NCBI GenBank assembly: GCA_905372565.1
Contig: CAJPPK010000006.1
Coordinates: forward strand, 1-64,000
DNA length: 64,000 nt
From: an uncultured Porphyromonas sp.
GTDB lineage: Bacteria; Bacteroidota; Bacteroidia; Bacteroidales; Porphyromonadaceae
Direction: 5' to 3'
Below are positions 58,487 to 64,000 of the stretch, piece by piece (the first letter of the stretch is position 1; each line of letters starts with the position of its first letter). The notes under the pieces were generated by a model. The model ran no database searches. It saw nothing but the letters and a program-made list of their open reading frames with translations, and was not told the origin of the DNA. Made by a program: the position numbers and the translations under genes.

Positions 58487-59293
58487 ATGGCTACTCCACG
58501 TACGACCCTTCTGGTCTCCACCTACAATTGGCCTGCAGCCTTAGAGCTCTGCCTACGTAGCGCCTTCTCTCAGACCCAGCTCCCCGACGAGATCGTCATC
58601 GCCGATGACGGCTCGGGGCAAGAGACACGAGCTCTCATCGATCGCCTTCGCCAAGAGAGTCCGATACCGATCCATCACGTTTGGCATGAAGACGCTGGCT
58701 TCCGCAAGACGATCATTCTCAACAAGGCGATCGCTCAGGCTTCGGGGGAATACATCCTACAGGTCGATGGTGACGTCGTCCTCTCGCCTCACTTCGTAGC
58801 GGATCACCTAGAGCTCGCAGAGCCGAATTACTTCGTCTGTGGTAGCCGTGTCAAGCTCACCCCCGAGCTAACACAAGCCTTCCAAGCTGATCCCTCGAAG
58901 AAGATCCCCTGGCGACGTCTTCCGCTGACCTTCATGCTGAATAGCTTTCGCTCTCGCTTCCTGCGCCACTTCCTCGCCGAGCGCTATGCCCGTAAGATCG
59001 ACCACCTGAGAGGATGCAATATGGCCTTCTGGCGCAGTGATCTCATCCGAGTCAATGGCTATAATGAAGACCTCATGCAGTGGGGGCATGAGGATGGCGA
59101 GATCGCCTTCCGTCTCCACTTCGCTGGTGTCAAGAAGAAGGCGCTGAAGATGGGAGGCAATGTTTATCACCTGCACCACAAGGAGAGCTCCCGAGACAAC
59201 GAAGGTCGGCACCTCGTCGAGCTGGAGCGTGTCCAGCGTGAGCATCTCTCTTGGTGTCCCAATGGGCTAGATAAGTATCTCCCGAAGAGCTAA
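58487..59293 (+). CDS. GT2 family glycosyltransferase with GT7-type C-terminal domain
   Basis: This 268-residue GT-A enzyme opens with TTLLVSTYNWPAALELCL and has the metal-binding DxD as QVDGDVVL near residues 95-100. The C-terminal part HLRGCNMAFWRSDLIRV and QWGHEDGE resembles the GT7 C-terminal (galactosyltransferase-like) module of two-domain GT2 enzymes. It probably extends a surface saccharide such as LPS core or O-chain. It lies 30 bp after the GT11 gene and ends the acyltransferase operon at a bidirectional terminator. Confidence 0.88.
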   Translation: MATPRTTLLVSTYNWPAALELCLRSAFSQTQLPDEIVIADDGSGQETRALIDRLRQESPIPIHHVWHEDAGFRKTIILNKAIAQASGEYILQVDGDVVLSPHFVADHLELAEPNYFVCGSRVKLTPELTQAFQADPSKKIPWRRLPLTFMLNSFRSRFLRHFLAERYARKIDHLRGCNMAFWRSDLIRVNGYNEDLMQWGHEDGEIAFRLHFAGVKKKALKMGGNVYHLHHKESSRDNEGRHLVELERVQREHLSWCPNGLDKYLPKS

Positions 59294-59308
59294 TCACCGT
59301 CTCCCAAG

Positions 59309-59356
59309 AAAAAAGGAAGGCTTCGCAGTCATACGACTACGAAGCCTTCCTTTTTT
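59309..59356. terminator. Bidirectional terminator between convergent glycosyltransferase genes
   Basis: A-run, then a long stem pairing GGAAGGCTTCG with CGAAGCCTTCC, then a T-run (59350-59356). It can serve both the plus-strand gene ending at 59293 and the minus-strand gene ending at 59375. Confidence 0.93.
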
Positions 59357-59374
59357 ACGTTGATGAGGGAGGTG

Positions 59375-60151
59375 CTACTTACTTGACTTCTGGTTCCTAG
59401 CTTCGAGGATCTTCGCCACGATAGCGAACTGATAGATCGCATCCGTCACCGCATGAATGAGCCCTGGGATACCATCACGAAATCCTCCCTTCAGCAAGTA
59501 GGAGCGCAGGAAGCGAGCCGAAGGACGTAGCAGTAGAGATCCAAGGCCATAGTGCCTGTCTGAGCGCTTCGCCACCTCATTATCTGAATAGATATTGTGC
59601 TTATGCAGTAGGGCATGAACCGAATCATTCGCTAGGTGCTCTAGAGCCAAGTCTCGACGCTGGGAGGGAAGACGAAGCACACGTCCCTTCACGGCAGGAG
59701 AAGCATGAATAATAGCCGGCCAATGCGTGAGATCCCGCCGGAAGAAGCGTAGTACATAGTCGGGATAGCAGGCGTGCATGAAGCGCCCCATGAAGTAGTT
59801 CTTGCGTGGAATAGCTACCCCCTCCTCTGCAGCCTCCCGCTCGATATGTGCGTAGAGGAAGTCTCGCAAGGCCGGACTCACGAGCTCGTCAGCATCCACA
59901 AAGAGAAGCCAAGGATGACTCGCCTGCTCAATGGCAAACTGCCGAGCAGGCTCTACGATATTGTAGGTACCACGAGGGAAGGTGATGATGCGACATCCAT
60001 ACTGCTCAGCGATCTGAAGCGTACGGTCGGTACTCTCCATATCACAGATGAGCACCTCATCAAAGTCACGGACAGAGTCCAAGACTGCCGACAGGTGTTG
60101 CTCGGCATTGTAAGTATTGATGACGACAGAGATCTTTTTCGCTACATTCAT
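59375..60151 (-). CDS. GT2 family glycosyltransferase (WaaE/KdtX-like)
   Basis: This 258-residue GT-A enzyme starts KKISVVINTYNAEQHLSAVL and has the acidic motif FVDADELVSP near residue 88. The layout RQFAIEQASHPWLLFVDADE, then FMGRFMHACYPDYVLRFFRR, matches the WaaE/KdtX group that adds glucose or similar to LPS core; the acceptor is not determinable. A C-terminal part may be membrane-associated (FLRSYLLKGGF and following). The ATG lies about 4 nt from a -7 box, suggesting a leaderless message. Confidence 0.88.
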   Translation of the reverse strand: MNVAKKISVVINTYNAEQHLSAVLDSVRDFDEVLICDMESTDRTLQIAEQYGCRIITFPRGTYNIVEPARQFAIEQASHPWLLFVDADELVSPALRDFLYAHIEREAAEEGVAIPRKNYFMGRFMHACYPDYVLRFFRRDLTHWPAIIHASPAVKGRVLRLPSQRRDLALEHLANDSVHALLHKHNIYSDNEVAKRSDRHYGLGSLLLRPSARFLRSYLLKGGFRDGIPGLIHAVTDAIYQFAIVAKILEARNQKSSK

Positions 60152-60155
60152 AGAG

Positions 60156-60163
60156 CAAAGCTA
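60156..60163 (-). promoter_or_regulatory. -7 promoter element adjacent to the WaaE-like gene
   Basis: On the minus strand this reads TAGCTTTG. The expected start of transcription falls on the ATG at 60151. No -33 TTG is seen at normal spacing. Confidence 0.45.
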
Positions 60164-60248
60164 CGAAATTAATTAGCTCCTACTCCGTCTACACCAGCCT
60201 ACTACGCCTCCTAGATACTCCCCAAGAGCGACGATAGCAAGGAGCGAT

Positions 60249-60280
60249 TTGTCCCGTTCTTTAATTTTTATTTACCTTTG
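60249..60280 (+). promoter_or_regulatory. Promoter of the methionine operon
   Basis: TTG at 60249-60251 is followed after 21 bp by TACCTTTG at 60273-60280. Transcription would start near 60287, about 31 nt before the leader peptide ATG. Confidence 0.72.
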
Positions 60281-60317
60281 CCCCAAAGGAGCACAAAGCC
60301 CCTAGCTAACAAACAAG

Positions 60318-60398
60318 ATGAAGACGACTCTATACATCATGGATATGATGATGCAGCTGGACGCTGCATCGGTCGTCACGCATAGGTACCGCGCCTAG
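60318..60398 (+). CDS. Methionine-rich leader peptide (26 aa) of the methionine operon
   Basis: The frame reads MKTTLYIMDMMMQ, then LDAASVVTHRYRA, and stops at TAG 60396-60398. After the start codon, Met occurs at codons 8, 10, 11 and 12; methionine is normally a rare residue. It lies between the promoter at 60273 and a strong intrinsic terminator at 60422, in front of methionine biosynthesis genes. A ribosome waiting for Met-tRNA at codons 10-12 (60345-60353) would cover the left arm of the hairpin at 60350-60370. It is too short for standard gene callers. I know of no such methionine leader described in this phylum, but I could not search. Confidence 0.82.
   Translation: MKTTLYIMDMMMQLDAASVVTHRYRA
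60350..60377 (+). promoter_or_regulatory. Attenuator regions 1 and 2: pause hairpin and antiterminator arm
   Basis: GATGCAGC (60350-60357) and GCTGCATC (60363-60370) form a perfect 8-bp hairpin with a five-base loop. Region 2 (60363-60377) can instead pair with 60421-60435, the left arm of the terminator. Thirteen of 15 positions pair, counting one G-U. The first arm overlaps the last leader Met codon. Confidence 0.78.
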
Positions 60399-60420
60399 GC
60401 AAGCTCCTCTAGAAGCATCT

Positions 60421-60459
60421 GAAGACCGTTGTAGCTCACTCGAGCCAACGGTCTTTTTT
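60421..60459 (+). terminator. Attenuator terminator upstream of the methionine operon
   Basis: AAGACCGTTG (60422-60431) pairs with CAACGGTCTT (60446-60455), with an inner GCTC-ACTC-GAGC stem-loop, followed by a T-run to 60459. It lies 46 bp upstream of the first structural gene and downstream of the promoter, so it must be regulated or leaky. Confidence 0.92.
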
Positions 60460-60505
60460 GTTTATATCCCCCTCCCCTATCATCCACCCTAAACTCCAAG
60501 CAACA

Positions 60506-61786
60506 ATGGCAACACAAACCAACACCCAGGCACTCCAGTTCGCATTCGACCCTGCAGCTAACAACGGATCAACCTCCGTACCCATCTACCAGAACAATGC
60601 TTTTGCCTTCGAAAGCTGTGATCATGCAGCGAATGTCTTTAACCTAGCCGATGCCTCCTTCCTCTATACTCGCCTCAACAATCCTACGACTGATGTCCTA
60701 GAGCGACGTCTAGCAGCTATCGATGGAGGGATCGGTGCTGTCGCCACGGCCTGTGGCATGAGCGCCATCTCGACCACCATCCTCACGCTGCTCAAGTCCG
60801 GTGATCATATCGTCTCTTCTTCGAGCGTCTATGGGGGAACTTACAACCTCCTCAGTGTCACCCTCCCTCGTCTAGGGATCACCACAACCTTCGTTAATCC
60901 AGACGATCCCAAGGCCTTCGAGGAGGCTATCCAGCCAAACACCAAGCTCGTCTACACCGAGTCCCTAGGTAACCCTAAGCTCGACTTCGTAGATATCCAA
61001 GCTGTATCTCAGATCGCCCATGCTCATGGTCTTCCCCTGATCGTAGATAATACCCTCACCCCTATCCTCTTCAAGCCTATCGAGCATGGAGCAGACCTTG
61101 TGATCTATTCGCTGACGAAGTACTTCTGCGGTAATGGCACAGCCATGGGCGGAGCTGTCATAGATGCAGGGAAGTTCGACTGGACGAATGGGCGCTTCCC
61201 TGACTTTACCGAGCCTAGCCCAGGTTATCATGGATTGATCTATAGTGAAGCCTTTGGCCCAGCAGCCTTCATTGCTCGCGTACGTGTCGAGGGACTACGT
61301 GATCTAGGCGCCTGCCTTAGCCCCACCAATAGCTTCATCTTCCTTCAGGGGCTAGAGACCCTCTCCCTACGCCTCCGTCATGCTAGTCAGTCTGCTCTGG
61401 AGGTAGCTCAGTGGCTCCAGCGTCATCCCGCAGTCGAATGGGTGCGCTACCCAGGTCTCGAGGGAGATCCATATCATAGCATCTGTCAGCGACACCTCGA
61501 TGGGGGCTTCGGCTGTATCATCACCTTTGGTCCGAAGGGAGGCTATGAAGCTGCCAAGGCTGTCGTCGATGGGCTCAAGCTCTTCCGCATAGTGGCTAAT
61601 CTAGGAGATACGAAGTCGCTCGTCATTCACCCAAGTAGCACGACTCACAGACAGCTCTCTGAGGAGCAGCAGCTCTCAGCAGGTGTCACTCCCGACCTCG
61701 TACGTCTCTCCATCGGACTCGAAGACCTAGTAGACCTCAAGGCCGATCTAGAGCAAGCACTTTCAGGGGCTACACAGCATGCTTAA
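60506..61786 (+). CDS. O-acetylhomoserine sulfhydrylase (Cys/Met metabolism PLP enzyme)
   Basis: This 426-residue fold-type I PLP enzyme most likely makes homocysteine from O-acetylhomoserine and sulfide. The PLP Lys is in YSLTKYFCGNGTAMGG; other motifs are TRLNNPTTDVLERRLAA, SSSSVYGGTYNLL and VDNTLTPIL. The long form with FPDFTEPSPGYHG is typical of O-acetylhomoserine aminocarboxypropyltransferases. Methionine gamma-lyase is an alternative, but the neighbouring homoserine acetyltransferase and the Met attenuator favour biosynthesis. ATG 60506 is chosen over an earlier non-ATG codon. It overlaps the next gene by 8 bp. Confidence 0.88.
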   Translation: MATQTNTQALQFAFDPAANNGSTSVPIYQNNAFAFESCDHAANVFNLADASFLYTRLNNPTTDVLERRLAAIDGGIGAVATACGMSAISTTILTLLKSGDHIVSSSSVYGGTYNLLSVTLPRLGITTTFVNPDDPKAFEEAIQPNTKLVYTESLGNPKLDFVDIQAVSQIAHAHGLPLIVDNTLTPILFKPIEHGADLVIYSLTKYFCGNGTAMGGAVIDAGKFDWTNGRFPDFTEPSPGYHGLIYSEAFGPAAFIARVRVEGLRDLGACLSPTNSFIFLQGLETLSLRLRHASQSALEVAQWLQRHPAVEWVRYPGLEGDPYHSICQRHLDGGFGCIITFGPKGGYEAAKAVVDGLKLFRIVANLGDTKSLVIHPSSTTHRQLSEEQQLSAGVTPDLVRLSIGLEDLVDLKADLEQALSGATQHA

Positions 61787-62735
61787 GGAGATCACGATAC
61801 CCCGCTTCGAAGCCAGTCAGGGGGAAGTCTACCAAGATTTCCCTCTGACCTACGAGGTGACAGGCCCTCGTCTTGGCACAGCCCCCTTGGTCTTAGTCAA
61901 CCATGCCTTGACGGGCAACTCCTCCGTCACAGGAGAAAAAGGCTGGTGGAACGAGCTCATCAGTGAGGCCGGGGCGATCTCTCCTAAGCACTACACCATC
62001 CTTGCCTTCAATATCCCAGGCAATGGCTATGATGGGCGAGAGAGCTCAAGGGCTGATCGCTTCTCGCTGAAGGATGTCGCCGAGCTCTTTCTACTAGGAC
62101 TAGACCAGCTGGGCGTGAAGGAGCTCTATGCGATCATCGGTGCCTCTATGGGAGGAGCCCTAACGTGGCAAATGGCCTTCCTGCGTCCTCAGCTAGCGAA
62201 GATGATCTTCCCTATCGCCTGTGATTACCGAGCTTCGGATTGGCTCCTGACACAGACACTCATTCAGAGGCAGATACTAGCCAATTCATCAGATCCCCTG
62301 CGAGATGCTCGCATCCATGCGATGGCCTGCTACCGCACCCCACAGTCGCTCAACGCCCGCTTCACCAGCTCGCGTGCTTCAGATGGATCGGAGAGCTATG
62401 CAGTCGAGCAGTGGCTTCGCTACCACGGTGACACGCTCAAGAAGCGCTTCCTCCTCTCGGCCTATGGGGTAATGACGCACCTCACCGCCACCATTGGGGT
62501 ATGTGCCGAAGCCGAAGAGCTCACCCGTATCGCCTCGGACATTCATCTCGTCTCGATCGATAGCGACCTCCTCTTCACGCATGATCGTGCCCAAGCGACC
62601 TACGAAGCGCTTGTATCGCACAAGACCAACACCTCCCTCCACACGATCCACTCCATCCATGGGCACGATGCCTTCCTCATGGAGTACGAACAGCTGAACC
62701 GCATCGTCCAACCCTACTTCCCCACACCGCTATGA
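61779..62735 (+). CDS. Homoserine O-acetyltransferase (MetX-like alpha/beta hydrolase)
   Basis: This 318-residue alpha/beta hydrolase fits homoserine O-acetyltransferase. Features are LVNHALTGNSSV, the nucleophile elbow GASMGGALTWQMA (Ser near 128), the acid Asp region SIDSDLLFTHD, and the His in HGHDAFLMEYEQL. The last motif is a MetX hallmark. It is shorter than common MetX proteins, with a reduced lid. Acetyl rather than succinyl donor is inferred from family and from the adjacent O-acetylhomoserine enzyme. Start and stop overlap both neighbours (8 and 4 bp). Confidence 0.88.
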   Translation: MLKEITIPRFEASQGEVYQDFPLTYEVTGPRLGTAPLVLVNHALTGNSSVTGEKGWWNELISEAGAISPKHYTILAFNIPGNGYDGRESSRADRFSLKDVAELFLLGLDQLGVKELYAIIGASMGGALTWQMAFLRPQLAKMIFPIACDYRASDWLLTQTLIQRQILANSSDPLRDARIHAMACYRTPQSLNARFTSSRASDGSESYAVEQWLRYHGDTLKKRFLLSAYGVMTHLTATIGVCAEAEELTRIASDIHLVSIDSDLLFTHDRAQATYEALVSHKTNTSLHTIHSIHGHDAFLMEYEQLNRIVQPYFPTPL

Positions 62736-64000
62736 AGCTACTGAAGTTTGGAGGCAAGTCCCTTGATGATGGCCAAGGGATCGCCCAAGTCCTATCCATC
62801 ATCACCGATAACTATGCACAGGGTGAAGCTCCCGTAGTCGTGGTCTCGGCACGAGGAGCTACGACAGACACGCTCCTTGAGCTCATCGCTCAAGCTCGAG
62901 AAGGGATGCCCTATGAGGATGCCCTTACTCGCTTCTGGATCTATCAGCAGGGAAATACCTCACTCCACTTTGAGCAGGAGAGGGAGCTCCTATCTAGGTT
63001 ACTCTTGGGTATCTCGCTGCTAGGGGAGTGTAGCCCGCAGGTCGAGGATGAGATCATCAGCCTCGGGGAAGTCATCTCCTCCCAGTTCGTCGCCTACCAG
63101 CTACAGCAGCGAGGGCTACCTGCCATCGCCCTCGACTCGGGAGACTTCCTCGTGACGGATAGTCAGTTTGGCTCTGCTTCGGTAGATCTAGAGCGATCCG
63201 AAGCTCGCTGTCGCAGTCGCTTTGCTGACTTACCGAAGGACAGTCTCCCCATCGTCACTGGCTTCATCGCCCGTGACACCCTAGGTAGACGCACGACCCT
63301 AGGGCGCAACGGCAGTAACTATAGCGCCGCCCTGCTAGCTAACTTCCTCGGAGCATCTCTGCTAGAGAACTACACCCACATCGATGGGATTTATACAGCC
63401 GACCCCGCTCTAGTACCCGAAGCCCGCAAGATCGAAGAGCTCTCCTATGCCGAGGCAGCAGAGCTCTCCCAGTTCGGGGCAGAGATCCTACATACCAAGA
63501 CCATTGAGCCCCTACAAGCCAAGCGTATCCCTCTGCGTGTGCTGAGCACCTTCGACTATGGCGACGCTCACAATGGTACCCTCATCTCCCCCTATGCTCG
63601 TCGGGACAAGGTACGAGCACTAGCCTCCCTGCCCAAGCAGGCACTCATCCACTTCGAGGGGCGGAATATGCTCGGGCGCTCTGGTATCGACGCACGTATC
63701 TTCAAGGCCTTTGATAGCGTAGGCGTCAGTGCCGGCATGGTCTCTCAGGGATCGACGGAGCGAGGGATCGCCATCGTCGTCAAGGAGGCTGATGCTGATC
63801 GCGCCATAGAGGCACTCCGTGGGGAGTTCCGTCAAGATCTCTCCGAAGGGCTTATCACCGAGATCTATGCCGTCAGACAGATGGTCATCGTAGCACTCAT
63901 CGGGCTAAGCCTTCGCGAATTTGACCGGCCCTACCGAGCCTTAGTACGTAACCATATCCTCCCCTTACTCCTCAACAACTCGATCCCCGATAACACCGTC
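62732..64000 (+). CDS. Aspartate kinase, N-terminal part of probable AK-homoserine dehydrogenase (partial)
   Basis: The frame is open from ATG 62732 to the window end, 423 codons, with no stop. MKLLKFGGKSLDDGQG is the aspartokinase opening, with VVVVSARGATTDTLL, GRNGSNYSAALLANF and DGIYTADPALVPEARKIEELSYAEAAELSQFGAEILH. ACT regulatory domains follow from about residue 300. The layout fits the bifunctional aspartokinase-homoserine dehydrogenase, but the dehydrogenase half lies outside the window, so a monofunctional enzyme cannot be excluded. It overlaps metX by 4 bp and supplies homoserine to the same pathway. Confidence 0.9.
   Translation, partial: MKLLKFGGKSLDDGQGIAQVLSIITDNYAQGEAPVVVVSARGATTDTLLELIAQAREGMPYEDALTRFWIYQQGNTSLHFEQERELLSRLLLGISLLGECSPQVEDEIISLGEVISSQFVAYQLQQRGLPAIALDSGDFLVTDSQFGSASVDLERSEARCRSRFADLPKDSLPIVTGFIARDTLGRRTTLGRNGSNYSAALLANFLGASLLENYTHIDGIYTADPALVPEARKIEELSYAEAAELSQFGAEILHTKTIEPLQAKRIPLRVLSTFDYGDAHNGTLISPYARRDKVRALASLPKQALIHFEGRNMLGRSGIDARIFKAFDSVGVSAGMVSQGSTERGIAIVVKEADADRAIEALRGEFRQDLSEGLITEIYAVRQMVIVALIGLSLREFDRPYRALVRNHILPLLLNNSIPDNTV

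Noticed and set aside
60287..60505. SAM riboswitch upstream of the methionine genes
   Set aside because: The leader is explained by the Met-rich frame and the three pairing arms; I could not recognise a SAM aptamer core.
1..64000. Prophage, integrative element or insertion sequence
   Set aside because: No transposase, integrase, phage structural or conjugation gene is seen; the genes are almost all core functions.

Overview
The window looks like a chromosomal segment of a Bacteroidota species, most likely Porphyromonas or a close relative. The reasons are: promoters of the TAnnTTTG (-7) type, a secreted giant protein ending in a type IX secretion (Por) sorting domain, a dipeptidyl peptidase IV close to the P. 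gingivalis enzyme, Bacteroidota gene neighbourhoods (ileS-dksA-like-lspA, pdxJ-exbB-exbD-tonB, ftsX-DUF3098-uppP-truB-queA-folK), and a DNPR (meso-DAP) type MurE. I see no rRNA, prophage, insertion sequence or CRISPR. It is ordinary core-genome DNA with unusual intergenic repeats and one notable regulatory leader.

Layout. 1-3.3 kb: a minus-strand DEAD-box helicase and ROK regulator operon, lying between two inverted arrays of a 23-bp tandem repeat. 3.4-10 kb: a 2184-residue secreted mosaic protein. 10.4-19 kb: a minus-strand operon ileS, dksA-like, lspA, DUF4296 lipoprotein, small unknown, gltX, waaA. 19.4-28.8 kb: ilvE, then a short division/cell-wall cluster (rsmH, ftsL, ftsI, murE, mraY, DUF3109) lacking mraZ, then fabD. 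28.9-35.8 kb: pepD, a flippase-like membrane protein, rsmA, lipA and DPP IV. 36-43.6 kb: tRNA-Cys, dCMP deaminase, S41 protease, folate genes, a c-di-AMP cyclase, queE and an OmpA-type lipoprotein. 44-51.2 kb: ftsX to folK, then a cbiJ-cbiD fusion and cbiB. 51.6-56.4 kb: rpsO, nadK, pdxJ, the TonB energy-transducing complex and a DJ-1 protein. 56.7-60.2 kb: a lipid A acyltransferase and three glycosyltransferases. 60.2-64 kb: a methionine pathway operon cut by the window end.

The most interesting element is upstream of the methionine operon (60249-60460). A good promoter is followed by a 26-codon reading frame with Met at codons 8, 10, 11 and 12. A perfect 8-bp hairpin starts at the last Met codon. 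Its right arm can instead pair over 15 positions with the left arm of a strong intrinsic terminator. This is the full logic of ribosome-mediated transcription attenuation, here sensing methionyl-tRNA, in front of O-acetylhomoserine sulfhydrylase, homoserine acetyltransferase and aspartokinase genes.

The second theme is short-period intergenic repeats. Seven separate gaps carry degenerate arrays with an exact 22-bp period (core AAGGTCTACCTT). Two gaps carry a 23-bp array around TTACGTAT, and one carries a 23-bp array of GGCAACAGTAGTGCC. All three cores are imperfect palindromes repeated about every two helical turns.
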